A stretch of DNA of 41,865 nt from Microbacterium proteolyticum (GCF_014192415.1 NZ_JACHXY010000005.1:1-41865); one strand, 5' to 3'. Positions 32,466-40,165 are shown, numbered from the stretch's first letter. Made by a program: numbers and translations. The notes: generated by a model from the sequence alone, not told the origin.

Positions 32466-32510
32466 GTCTTGTTTAACTGTTGGAGTTGGGTTGTATTCAA
32501 GAAACAAGAC
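32466..32510. repeat. Inverted repeat C in the par intergenic region
   Basis: GTCTTGTTT (32466-32474) and AAACAAGAC (32502-32510) pair perfectly around 27 bases. The stretch 32380-32825 is more AT-rich than its surroundings and holds no gene, which suits a centromere or an origin. Confidence 0.7.
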
Positions 32511-32630
32511 CTATGCATCACTTCGATGTCCAGGTTGCGCTGGAACAGAGCAACGCCTCGGCAACAGCTATTTGAAGGTCGATGTTTATGTATCTTCGGG
32601 ACGGCGTTAGGGTATATGCGGGTAATGCTA

Positions 32631-32661
32631 ATGTTTCGTAACTGTTACGTACACCAAACAT
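32631..32661. promoter_or_regulatory. Nested palindrome with GTAACTGTTAC core
   Basis: The 13-bp palindrome CGTAACTGTTACG (32637-32649) is enclosed by ATGTTT (32631-32636) and AAACAT (32656-32661). The core recurs as GTAACAGTTAC at 32792-32802. Two near-identical palindromes ahead of parA2 suggest binding sites of its RHH partner. Confidence 0.75.
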
Positions 32662-32791
32662 CGCGGCAGCGGCGTGTCGCAAACGTACTCATCTTGTTGT
32701 GCCACTACGTTGGCGTTCGGGTTCGCTAACACCGCCGCGACACATAGGCGGGTGCACTGTTGACCCAACGTCTGTGTTTCGCATCGCCGGC

Positions 32792-32802
32792 GTAACAGTT
32801 AC
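32792..32802. promoter_or_regulatory. GTAACAGTTAC palindrome just upstream of parA2
   Basis: This 11-bp palindrome has the same GTAACWGTTAC core as 32638-32648 and lies 23 bases before the parA2 GTG. The position fits an autoregulatory operator. The promoter itself is not evident. Confidence 0.7.
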
Positions 32803-32825
32803 AGAACAAGCAGGGGAGTGGTCTC

Positions 32826-33509
32826 GTGAAAGTCATCGCAGTGTGCGGGCAGAAGGGCGGCATCGGCAAGACGTCGGTGTCGATGAATCTCGCCGCGGCC
32901 ATGTCGAAGCACAGCAAGATCCTCGTCATGGATGTGGACCCGCAGGGTTCGACGATGTTCTGGGCGGAGACGGCGGATGACGTTGAAAACGAGCTCCCGT
33001 TCGATACCTCGCCGTCGACGGACCCCGAGGCACTCCGTCACCTGAAGAGCCTGAACGAGTACGACGCGATCATCGTCGATACCCCCGGCTCGCTGAGGGA
33101 CGAGGATGTCCTGGGGGCCGTGCTCGACCTGGCTGACTTCGCTATCCTCCCGATCACGACGTCCACACTGGACTTCCCGGCGATAACTCGGACGTTGAAC
33201 GAGTTCGTCATCCCTAGGGGAGTGCCTTACAAGCTCCTGCTGAACAAGGTCGACACCCGCCGCGGACAGAAGCGTCTGGACGGGTGGAAGCAGGCCATCG
33301 ACGAGGGAGAGTTCGTCGCCGACCGCATCGGTGTACCACGGTTCAACCACCACATCCGTCTGTCGTCGACGGTGGAGGACATGCCGATGGAGGGCAAGGT
33401 CGTCACCCAGTACACGGATACCCGAGCGAACCAGAACGCGATCTTCGATTACACGGCGGTCGCGCTCGAGCTCACGGCGCAGTGGTACGAGGAAGCGAAG
33501 GCCAACTGA
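32826..33509 (+). CDS. parA: ParA partition ATPase, locus 2
   Basis: A 227-residue ParA/MinD-like ATPase without an N-terminal DNA-binding domain (type Ib). Walker A with the signature lysine is KGGIGKTSVSMNLA, the A' motif is VMDVDPQGSTMFW and Walker B is AIIVDTPGSLRDEDVL. All are intact. It drives plasmid segregation over the nucleoid with its centromere-binding partner. GGGGAG lies seven bases before the GTG. The stop overlaps the parB2 start by one base. It is divergent from parA1, whose product is similar in size. Confidence 0.94.
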   Translation: MKVIAVCGQKGGIGKTSVSMNLAAAMSKHSKILVMDVDPQGSTMFWAETADDVENELPFDTSPSTDPEALRHLKSLNEYDAIIVDTPGSLRDEDVLGAVLDLADFAILPITTSTLDFPAITRTLNEFVIPRGVPYKLLLNKVDTRRGQKRLDGWKQAIDEGEFVADRIGVPRFNHHIRLSSTVEDMPMEGKVVTQYTDTRANQNAIFDYTAVALELTAQWYEEAKAN

Positions 33510-34183
33510 TGGCAAAGATGGATCTGACCGCGCGGTTGAAGAACTCTGCGAAGCGTGCGCAGGATGTCACCGCGCAGGCGCACCTCGTGGCAGTTGAGGA
33601 CTTGGTTGAGCCGCCTGTCACAGAAGCCCAACCGGATAGCTCGGCGCCCGCTGTCGAGCTGACGCAACCCGCCGAACCTTCGGCTGTCGCGACGGACGAA
33701 GCAGCTGGCAACGAGGCGACACCGGCACAGAAGCAGGTGTCCCGTCGGCGCCCGGCGCCCGCGGAGCCGCGCCGCGCGCCGGCTAGGCCGTCGACGACTC
33801 CGGACAACGTGGCGGGGGAGTCGGTGAAGGGTCTCGCCCTTGAGCTGCCGAAGTCTCTGAACGCCCGTCTCAACGCTCATCACACGCAGACAAAGATGAG
33901 CTTTGTGCTGACCGTGATGACGGCCGTCGAGGTGGCCTACCCCCGGCTGCAGGAGCTGATCGACAAGAAGCTCGGTCGTCATGACGAGCCGGCTCGAGTT
34001 TCACTGTTTGCAAAGCCGACACGGCAGAGAATCTCGCGCGACGAGGAGACCGAACGGCGGACAATCCGGATGAGCGCCGGCGGTCTTGAGGTGCTCGACG
34101 GACTGGTCGAGGAGTTCGCAGCGCCTTCGCGCACATTCCTGGTCATCGTTGCACTCGACACGTACCTCCCCGCCCAGGACTGA
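33509..34183 (+). CDS. parB: Centromere-binding ParB partner, locus 2, possible tandem RHH
   Basis: A 224-residue protein coupled to parA2. The first 30 residues are basic, and a Pro/Ala-rich linker follows. Residues about 105-150 (VKGLALELPKSLNARLNAH, TVMTAVEVAYPRLQELIDKK) look like a ribbon-helix-helix domain. A second similar segment at about 180-222 (RRTIRMSAGGLEVLDGLVEEF and TFLVIVALDTYL) looks like another. This is a prediction from pattern, not from alignment. It probably binds the palindromes at 32631-32802. Confidence 0.75.
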   Translation: MAKMDLTARLKNSAKRAQDVTAQAHLVAVEDLVEPPVTEAQPDSSAPAVELTQPAEPSAVATDEAAGNEATPAQKQVSRRRPAPAEPRRAPARPSTTPDNVAGESVKGLALELPKSLNARLNAHHTQTKMSFVLTVMTAVEVAYPRLQELIDKKLGRHDEPARVSLFAKPTRQRISRDEETERRTIRMSAGGLEVLDGLVEEFAAPSRTFLVIVALDTYLPAQD

Positions 34184-34392
34184 CGTGCACGGCCCTGCGT
34201 CCGGGCCTCGGGGAGAACTCCTACCTGGCGCTCAGGACCGACCTCGCCGCATCCCAGACCATCGCAGCGCCTGAGACGTTCGAGGGGGCGGCCTGAGGCC
34301 TCGACTTGGCTCTGTCAATCGAGCCCACCTACGGAATCTGCAGCACGGCAACAGTCCACCGCGGCCACGACTCCAACCGGTCCTTCGTCGTA

Positions 34393-36348
34393 TCAGGCCG
34401 CCAGGGCTAGTCCCTGCTCGAGGTAGCCGGCACGGACCAGCTCACGAGCCTTCCTGTGGTCTCGTCGCTTGGTGGGCCCTCGGGGGTACGCAGCATAGTC
34501 GGGCCGGTCGGACTCATTTGAGTAGGACTTCTTCCCTCTCCGGTGTTTCGCGCGTCGTTCCATCCAGGTAACCTCAGCACGCCACCATGCCCACACAAGG
34601 CGTTCCTCGTCGTATCTGGCGCGACGCTGCTCCAGGTAGCCGTCAACACCGCGTCCGCGGGCGACGAAGTCACGAGCGGTGGGGGAGAGGCGTCGCCATC
34701 CTCCAGGGGTCCTCTCGATTAGACCCGACGCGCTCAAATCGTCGACGCGGCGTCGGACGACGTCGGCATCCAGCCCTGTTCGATGGACGAGCTCGGCGAA
34801 GGTGGCGCTGCCCTCTGCCGGCGTGTGCTTGTAGATCAGTCCCGCGTTCCTGCCCATGCTGCGGGGTGCGGTGAAGACGTCGTGTGCGAACAGTTCCAGC
34901 CGGGTGCTGATCTCTCTGATGAGGGCTTGGGAGAGCGGGACGGCGTTGGCGATGGCGCGCATATGCGCTTGTGTCCGCTCTTGTACTGACTCCTCTGTGG
35001 AAAACCGGGTGTCGAGTCGGTAGCGCTTTGCGTGCACTCCTTCGGCCTCCGTCACGACGGCGAGCCAGCCGCCTGCGCCGTCTTCCCCGGTAAGGGCGCG
35101 GAGGGCACGGGAGACGGTGGTGCGCCCGTAGCCGGTGTCGGCGCTGAGCCGGCGTACGTCGGCTTCGACGGTGTGCTGGGAGCTCTGCAGCATGTACAGG
35201 CAGATGGCGTCCAGGACGACGCGCTGCGCGTGGGAGCCTTCGACCCGACTGTTGTGTGTCGCCCACATACCGGGGAGGGCGTCAGCGCGTGTGAGGGCGC
35301 GTTGCACGGCGGCGGCAACGCTCGCGGTGCGCTGGCGGTAATCCTCATCGTCGCCCGAAGCGCTGAGTGGGTGAGCGGCTACGAAGCGGACGGCGTACTC
35401 CCATGCAGCGGTCAGCACCTTGTCGATCTGGTGTTCGCTCCGCCGCTGGCGTGTGGCACCGACGCGCCGCGTGCGGGCGTGTTCGAGGCCCAGGGAACTG
35501 TGTACCTGCTCGCGAAGGTCCTGATAGCTCCAGCGGGCGTGTGCGGCGGCCGCGAGGATCCGCACCAGCGTGTGCGACGCGTCGGGACCGGCTTCGCTGT
35601 GCAGCACCAGGTCCATGGCCATCGACAGGGGCCGACGGCGGCCGCGGATCCGGGGCCTTCCGGCATCATCACGGACGACGTTGTGCAGGTCCTCGGTGGA
35701 CGGGGCGGGCAATTCCGCGCCGAGGTCGACAAGCAGCGCATGCAGCTGGCCGGGGACGTCTTCGTCGGCCGCGTGGTCGGTAATCGCAGCCAGGTCACCC
35801 ACCGGCGCCGAGTGCCCACCGGCGCGGTGGGGAGCGTAGGGCGGGCGGACGCAGCCCGCTTTGGGGTTCGTCAGCGGCGCGAGGTCAAGAGAGGGGAACA
35901 GGCTCCTGGTCAGGTAGGCGATGTCGCGGACGGCGTCAGCGTCAGCGGGCACGTCGAGGTGGACCCAGACGTGGCGTCCGCCGGTAGGACCGGACAGGCA
36001 CAGCAGATGGGGGACATTGAGCTGCTCGAGCCAGTACGTGAAACGGTCTGCATCGCTCGCGGCGTCCCCGACGGATGCATCGAAGTCGAAGCAGAGGTAA
36101 CGGAAGCGAAGGTCATCGTCGGCCAGGAACATCGCCCACGTCGTCGACGGCGGCGCCTCGTTGAGGGGCCAGAGCTTGTCGTAGGCGTTGAGTACCTCGC
36201 CGCTGGCGGCTCGGGCAGCCGCGCGGACGTCATCCCTGGGGGAGAGGCGGCGGGTAATCGCCCACACCTCGTCAAGGGAGTAGGGCGACACGCCGGTGGG
36301 GTCGACGAGCGTCAATGCTCGTGCGCGCCCCCGGATGGGGATTACCAT
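34393..36348 (-). CDS. rep: Plasmid replication protein with primase-type domain
   Basis: A 651-residue protein. The N-terminal third resembles an archaeo-eukaryotic primase fold, with FRYLCFDFDASVGDA carrying the acidic pair and SGPTGGRHVWVHLDVPADA carrying the conserved SGxxGxH motif. The middle resembles a helical primase C-terminal region. Winged-helix segments follow (VEADVRRLSADTGYGRTTVS and DADVVRRRVDDLSASGLI). It is the best candidate replication initiator. Start 36348 lies ten bases after AGGAGG. An upstream ATG at 36402 has no such site. The AGGAGG is next to CCTCC, so it could be partly masked. Confidence 0.82.
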   Translation of the reverse strand: MVIPIRGRARALTLVDPTGVSPYSLDEVWAITRRLSPRDDVRAAARAASGEVLNAYDKLWPLNEAPPSTTWAMFLADDDLRFRYLCFDFDASVGDAASDADRFTYWLEQLNVPHLLCLSGPTGGRHVWVHLDVPADADAVRDIAYLTRSLFPSLDLAPLTNPKAGCVRPPYAPHRAGGHSAPVGDLAAITDHAADEDVPGQLHALLVDLGAELPAPSTEDLHNVVRDDAGRPRIRGRRRPLSMAMDLVLHSEAGPDASHTLVRILAAAAHARWSYQDLREQVHSSLGLEHARTRRVGATRQRRSEHQIDKVLTAAWEYAVRFVAAHPLSASGDDEDYRQRTASVAAAVQRALTRADALPGMWATHNSRVEGSHAQRVVLDAICLYMLQSSQHTVEADVRRLSADTGYGRTTVSRALRALTGEDGAGGWLAVVTEAEGVHAKRYRLDTRFSTEESVQERTQAHMRAIANAVPLSQALIREISTRLELFAHDVFTAPRSMGRNAGLIYKHTPAEGSATFAELVHRTGLDADVVRRRVDDLSASGLIERTPGGWRRLSPTARDFVARGRGVDGYLEQRRARYDEERLVWAWWRAEVTWMERRAKHRRGKKSYSNESDRPDYAAYPRGPTKRRDHRKARELVRAGYLEQGLALAA

Positions 36349-36470
36349 GGCGACATCACCTCCTCGGAGGTACGACAAACGCCCCTCGCCAAGGGGTTGC
36401 AATCGAATACCTGCTCTCTCCGACTCCCAGTCGCCAAACCTTCGGTTGGAGTGAGTGAAGCTCTTGACTC

Positions 36471-36507
36471 CAGGCCCACGCGCTACGCCAATAGCGCGGA
36501 GGGCCTG
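36471..36507 (-). promoter_or_regulatory. Large hairpin between leader ORF and rep
   Basis: CAGGCCC (36471-36477) pairs with GGGCCTG (36501-36507), and inside it CGCGCTA (36479-36485) pairs with TAGCGCG (36492-36498), leaving a 6-base loop. It starts seven bases after the leader stop codon and ends about 120 bases before the rep start. No U-tract follows, so it is more likely a regulatory structure than a terminator. Confidence 0.75.
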
Positions 36508-36514
36508 ATGTCAT

Positions 36515-36781
36515 TTACGGGCGCGTCACATGACGAGCTCCTTCCATCACGGTGGGGGACGGCCGGCGGGACGCCGAGCCGAAAGTGCGGGCCCCATTGG
36601 TGAGACCGGTCTGGGTGCACGCCGTAGCGCGGTGGGGGAGAGGCATGTGGCCTCGATCCGCCGGAGTCGCCTGTGAGGGGCCGGGAGTGATGCTCGACCG
36701 GGCCATGCTGAGGGGATGTTCGCGTGACACGCCGACGTTGGTACGCGAATCCACCCCGCCGCGCGGGGTTTCGGTTAGCAT
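36515..36781 (-). CDS. Small leader ORF upstream of rep
   Basis: An 88-residue frame that begins MLTETPRGGVDSRTNVGVS. AGGAGG lies seven bases before the ATG, one of the best ribosome-binding sites in the window, while the protein itself looks unstructured and has no recognised family. It ends just before the hairpin at 36471-36507 and lies ahead of rep in the same direction. It may be a leader peptide controlling rep or a small real protein. Confidence 0.5.
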   Translation of the reverse strand: MLTETPRGGVDSRTNVGVSREHPLSMARSSITPGPSQATPADRGHMPLPHRATACTQTGLTNGARTFGSASRRPSPTVMEGARHVTRP

Positions 36782-36859
36782 GAGAGCACCTCCTGAGGAA
36801 GCTCGGGTGGGTTCCAGACTCTGGTTTGGTCGCTAAGGTCTGGCGAACTACATCGAGGG

Positions 36860-36886
36860 GCCCCGTCGTCTGACGGGGCTCCTTTT
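36860..36886 (+). terminator. Hairpin with T-run, plus-strand oriented
   Basis: GCCCCGT (36860-36866) pairs with ACGGGGC (36873-36879), followed by TCCTTTT. It lies just past the stop of the minus-strand gene at 36889 and may serve both strands. The T-run is on the plus strand, where no protein gene precedes it. An antisense RNA from the rep leader could end here. Confidence 0.7.
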
Positions 36887-36888
36887 CG

Positions 36889-37194
36889 TTAGCTGGCGAT
36901 CTGCGTCTGCGTCGGCAGCTCCCTCGAGGATGGGCGTACCAGGGCGAGCGGCGACACCGGCGCGACCTGATCGACTTGGGGGAATGGTTCGACGAGCAGC
37001 TCTTCGAGCATGTCGCCGGTCACTCCGGGCTGGGGTGCAAGCTCGGGCATACCGAGCTGGTGCGCCGCGAGATGAACGAGGTAGTCGCCGTAGCTCATGT
37101 GCAGCAGGTCCGCGTTCGCGCGAATGACCATGCCGAGTGGCTTAGCGGGCTTCGCCGTGATCTGGTCACGTTCGCCTTTGCTTGGTCGTCCCAT
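36889..37194 (-). CDS. GRPSKGER-type small DNA-binding protein
   Basis: A 101-residue protein that begins MGRPSKGERDQITAKPAKP and has a helical segment with LLHMSYGDYLVHLAAHQLGM followed by PELAPQP. This start and middle are typical of a widespread actinobacterial RHH-like family of unannotated regulators. Upstream in-frame ATGs at 37206 and 37227 are possible starts. The one at 37227 lies within the inverted repeat at 37214-37273, which may be its operator. The function is unknown. Confidence 0.7.
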   Translation of the reverse strand: MGRPSKGERDQITAKPAKPLGMVIRANADLLHMSYGDYLVHLAAHQLGMPELAPQPGVTGDMLEELLVEPFPQVDQVAPVSPLALVRPSSRELPTQTQIAS

Positions 37195-37213
37195 GTGTCC
37201 AAGCATGCCCCGT

Positions 37214-37273
37214 GATTTCTTAGGCACCTACGATTGCCGTTCGGCGTGTCGAAACGTAGGTGCCTAGGAAATC
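37214..37273. repeat. 19-bp inverted repeat with 22-bp spacer
   Basis: GATTTCTTAGGCACCTACG (37214-37232) and CGTAGGTGCCTAGGAAATC (37255-37273) pair at 18 of 19 positions. It lies just upstream of the GRPSKGER gene. It could be that protein's operator, a transfer or recombination site, or a hairpin terminator for the antitoxin gene at 37462. Confidence 0.85.
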
Positions 37274-37461
37274 TGCCCGCTTGAGGGCTATATGCCGGGG
37301 GTCGTGGCATTGCCACGAGGGGACCATTGGCGCCGAAATCCGCAAGCGCAGCCCGCCGGGGGAGCGGGGGCGCTCCTGTCACCCTCTCGCACTCCGCCCG
37401 CGTTGCGTTAACGCCGCCGCCGGCCGGGCGCGCCCGCGTTGCGCTCAGTTCCGTCCGCCGC

Positions 37462-38001
37462 TTACGAGCCCCACGACGCGGCGTCACGCCTCGCGGCCGC
37501 TACAACGCCGGCGACTTCTCCAGCGGCGAGGCGGTCGATGTGTCGCCGCTCCACTCCGTCCCCGCCGCGGAGGGGCGTGTTGAGCCACTGCGCCCATGTC
37601 CACGGGTCGTCGACGCCCTCCCCGAGGATGGGCAATACTTCGCTCAGACCCGGCACCAGCGCGCCGTTGCGCACCTGGAAGGCGGGGTAGAGCGTGCGCT
37701 GGTCGGAAGTGTCGAGGCGGAGGGCGCGGCGCTCACGGACGGCTTTGGAGAGGGCGGCACGCCCGACGCCGAGCTCTTTCTGAAGCCCACCGCTCGAGTA
37801 GCACGGGCCGACAATGTCCGCCCATGGGTTCTTGACGAGGCCGAGGCGGGCGACGATGTCGGCGGCTACGGTGTCGGGGGAGCCCAGCGCGCTGACCTTC
37901 GCCCCGTCGCGAATGAGGCGCTCGAGCCGGGCGCGTATAGCCTCGAGGAGCTCGTCGGTGGCCGCGTTCTCCCGTTGGTGTTCGTCTTGGTCGCTCGACA
38001 C
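37462..38001 (-). CDS. MbcA/ParS/Xre-type antitoxin paralogue
   Basis: A 179-residue protein similar along its length to the antitoxin at 38811-39362: shared PWADIVGPCY, LQKELGVGRAALSKAV (helix-turn-helix), TLYPAFQVRNGALVPGL and DDPWTWAQWLNTPL, which is the DUF2384-like RES-binding end. GGGAGG lies five bases before the GTG at 38001. It has its own promoter and no toxin gene of its own. It might neutralise the same RES toxin or be left from a second module. Confidence 0.8.
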   Translation of the reverse strand: MSSDQDEHQRENAATDELLEAIRARLERLIRDGAKVSALGSPDTVAADIVARLGLVKNPWADIVGPCYSSGGLQKELGVGRAALSKAVRERRALRLDTSDQRTLYPAFQVRNGALVPGLSEVLPILGEGVDDPWTWAQWLNTPLRGGDGVERRHIDRLAAGEVAGVVAAARRDAASWGS

Positions 38002-38013
38002 CGAACCCTCCCC

Positions 38014-38095
38014 GTCAACTCCGTCAACCCGTACGCTGGAGCGGGGGTGTCAACTTTGTCAACTCAGTATGCCGCGACAGGGGAGTAGCTTCCAA
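38014..38095 (-). promoter_or_regulatory. Promoter and paired GTTGAC repeats of the orphan antitoxin
   Basis: On the minus strand TTGGAA (38095-38090) and CATACT (38071-38066) are 18 bases apart. Downstream, four GTTGAC boxes stand as two pairs (plus-strand starts 38058 and 38049, then 38023 and 38014). Boxes in a pair are 9 bp apart and pairs are 35 bp apart. They are likely autoregulatory operator sites. Confidence 0.65.
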
Positions 38096-38199
38096 CCTTC
38101 AACGTCGGGTCGAACCTCACCAAATACCCGCGGATACCAGCTCGCACCCATCCGAATGCCGGTATGGCGGCGCCGCAGCGAGTGTCGGGCCGCACCCCG

Positions 38200-38814
38200 T
38201 CAGACGATGTTCATACCTCCGGTGACCGGGGTGTTCGCGACGGTCCAGCCGAGCGCCCGGCACGCGTCTTCGCCGCTCAGATGGCGAGTCGCGGTGTGCC
38301 CGGCATGTGCGCTCGGTGCGCCGGCGTCGCCGAAGAGCGCGTAGGCGTCGGGGCTTCCCGTGGTGAATGCCGAGCCATAGAGGACGCCGTCGTAGCCTGC
38401 GTCCTCGAACGCCTGCGCCCACGCTTGCGGGATCGAGTAGTCCGACATGGTCGTCAGCTCGCGCACGATGCCGTGCTCGGCTGCGGCGACGTCGTTCACC
38501 GCAGCGCATCGGTGTTCGGTGGGCGCGCTGACGACGGAGACGACGAAGGAGTCAGCGAGGGCGCGCGACACCACGCCTTTCCGCGACACTCGACCACGGA
38601 TCCTCTCTCGCACCGCCGTGTCCACGCTTAGTGCGGTGCAGCAGGTCCCACGGGCGCCGTGCAGGTTGAACCGCCCCTCCACGCCATTGTCGTAGTACCA
38701 GGCTCCGTGCGCTGTTCCGTGGGAGCGGTACATCGGAGCGCCCGCGGCCAGGGTGGCCTCCGGAAACGCGCTGAGGACTACCCCGGCCGGCGGGGCGCTC
38801 TGCGAGGCGGTCAC
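38200..38814 (-). CDS. RES-domain toxin
   Basis: A 204-residue protein of the RES family, toxins that destroy NAD+ (for example MbcT, an NAD+ phosphorylase). RES features seen are YRSHG (arginine), GRFNLHGARGTCCTALSV with the substrate-loop pattern GRFN and GTCY-like, and a later YSIPQAWAQAFEDAGYDGVLYGSAF segment. The GTG at 38814 overlaps the antitoxin stop (GTGA), so toxin translation depends on antitoxin translation. It functions in plasmid maintenance by post-segregational killing. Confidence 0.85.
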   Translation of the reverse strand: MTASQSAPPAGVVLSAFPEATLAAGAPMYRSHGTAHGAWYYDNGVEGRFNLHGARGTCCTALSVDTAVRERIRGRVSRKGVVSRALADSFVVSVVSAPTEHRCAAVNDVAAAEHGIVRELTTMSDYSIPQAWAQAFEDAGYDGVLYGSAFTTGSPDAYALFGDAGAPSAHAGHTATRHLSGEDACRALGWTVANTPVTGGMNIV

Positions 38815-39362
38815 GCGGCCCAGGCCGCTGCGTCGTGGCGCGCCTCGACGAGCACGGTCTCCAGATCCCCGTTGGCGAGGAGGTCGATGGCGCGCGGCTG
38901 GTCCTCGCCGTTCTCGTCCGCCAGGGGAGTGTTGAGCCACTGCGCCCACGTCCAGGGGTCGTCGATGCCGGACTGCAACACGGTGAGCACCTCTTTCAAG
39001 CCCGGCACGAGCTGTCGGTTGCGGACCTGGAAGGCGGGGTAGAGGTTGCGGCCATCGGCGGTCGGGAGCCGGAGTGCGCGAAACTCCTTCACGGCACGAG
39101 AAACCGCGCCGCGTTCGACGCCGAGCTCGCGCTGGAGGCTGCCGCTGGTGTAGCAGGGACCGACGATGTCTGCCCAGGGGCTCTTCGTCACACCGAGGCG
39201 GTCGACAATGTCCTGGATGACGGTCTCGGGCTTGGTGATCACGCTGACCTTCACGCCGCCGCGCACGAGCGCGTCGATCTTGCTGCCGAACAGGTCCTTC
39301 AGCAGGTTCGCGGCCTGCTCTTCCTGTCGCCGCTGCGGGTCTTCGGGTGCGAGAGTAGTCAT
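38811..39362 (-). CDS. MbcA/ParS/Xre-type antitoxin
   Basis: A 183-residue antitoxin upstream of and coupled to the RES toxin. A helix-turn-helix segment (LQRELGVERGAVSRAVKEF) precedes the DUF2384-like C-terminal domain with LVPGLKEVL and DDPWTWAQWLNTPLA, which plugs the RES active site in known complexes. GGAGG sits five bases before the ATG at 39362. The frame stays open upstream to 39656, but that part contains the promoter repeats, so the longer start is unlikely. Confidence 0.87.
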   Translation of the reverse strand: MTTLAPEDPQRRQEEQAANLLKDLFGSKIDALVRGGVKVSVITKPETVIQDIVDRLGVTKSPWADIVGPCYTSGSLQRELGVERGAVSRAVKEFRALRLPTADGRNLYPAFQVRNRQLVPGLKEVLTVLQSGIDDPWTWAQWLNTPLADENGEDQPRAIDLLANGDLETVLVEARHDAAAWAA

Positions 39363-39377
39363 CGTTCCTCCATGTGT

Positions 39378-39427
39378 ACCATGTCTACCACTCAAGTATG
39401 CGCGTGTATGTCGACCATGTCTACCAC
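39378..39427 (-). promoter_or_regulatory. Promoter and 14-bp direct repeats of the RES antitoxin operon
   Basis: ACCATGTCTACCAC occurs at 39378-39391 and 39414-39427, 36 bp apart. On the minus strand TAGACA (39423-39418) within the distal copy and CATACT (39400-39395) are separated by exactly 17 bases, so one repeat covers the -35 box and the other lies downstream of the -10 box. This fits autorepression by the antitoxin or toxin-antitoxin complex. Confidence 0.7.
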
Positions 39428-39710
39428 CCCAATAGGCGAGTGCCGGTACACCATGACACCCAACGGAGGGGGAGAAGCGACCACCGGCAAGCGTCGGGAG
39501 CGCCGCGGTCAGACGCTGTGCCTCCGCGATGATCCGGGCGGCGAGGTCGATGAGCGGCTCGGCGATCTCGCGGGCGGCATGCCGGTGGGTGTCGTCATCA
39601 CGTGAGGCGTAAGACGGCATCGCGTTGTGAAAAGCAGAGCCGGGTCGCGTCACCACCTCGCTCCAGCGCGTTCCGTTGAACCGCTCGACGAGGGCGCGCG
39701 ACTGCTCAGC

Positions 39711-39827
39711 TTAGGCGTCTACCCGGACGGTAACGCGCAGCACGGACACCGGCTCGTTGACCGTGATGATCCGCACGAGCTCGTAGGACTGCCGAGTGCG
39801 GGAAAACGTCGTCTGGTCGATACTCAT
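39711..39827 (-). CDS. Possible 38-residue protein
   Basis: A short frame beginning MSIDQTTFSRTRQSYELV and ending VTVRVDA, with alternating hydrophobic residues typical of beta-strands. It has no recognised family and no clear ribosome-binding site. The rest of 39428-39976 shows no supported gene. Confidence 0.3.
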   Translation of the reverse strand: MSIDQTTFSRTRQSYELVRIITVNEPVSVLRVTVRVDA

Positions 39828-39976
39828 GCGTACCCACATGCGCGGTGGCGTCGGACCGTGAGGACCGCTCACACCCGGCAGTTTTTGCGGCAAGACGGTA
39901 CCGAGCAAACGCCGGTAATCTACGTTATGTCAGTTTGCGAACATCGAGCCCGTCATTCAAAGACTCTCCGGGCCTA

Positions 39977-40165
39977 CTACTCACATAAAACCTCTTCCAT
40001 TCGTCGAGTTGTGACGTGGGCGGGTGGTATGAGGATGAGAGCAAAGAGGACCGCAGCCACACCGACGAACGCCCTGGCCGCGAGTAGTGCGACGCCGAGG
40101 ACCCCGAAGACGATAACTGCGGACCACAGAATGATGCAGAGAATTGACGTCCAAGTCGGCCGCAT
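39977..40165 (-). CDS. Small two-helix membrane protein
   Basis: A 62-residue protein made of two hydrophobic segments (ILCIILWSAVIVFGVLGVALL and FVGVAAVLFALILIPP) and a short polar tail. The function is unknown. It starts 27 bases after the next upstream small gene and may be cotranscribed with it. The upstream sequence GGGAACG is only a weak ribosome-binding site. Confidence 0.5.
   Translation of the reverse strand: MRPTWTSILCIILWSAVIVFGVLGVALLAARAFVGVAAVLFALILIPPAHVTTRRMEEVLCE

Noticed and set aside
36552..36836. A 94-codon plus-strand frame opposite the rep leader ORF
   Set aside because: It has no ribosome-binding site and overlaps the better supported minus-strand leader ORF. An antisense RNA is a more likely use of this strand.
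38014..38063. Short CRISPR-like repeat array
   Set aside because: The four GTTGAC boxes are only six bases long, in regular pairs upstream of one gene, which fits operator sites and not a CRISPR array.
39425..39656. N-terminal extension of the RES antitoxin by 98 codons
   Set aside because: The extension covers the direct repeats and promoter hexamers, and the ATG at 39362 has GGAGG five bases upstream.
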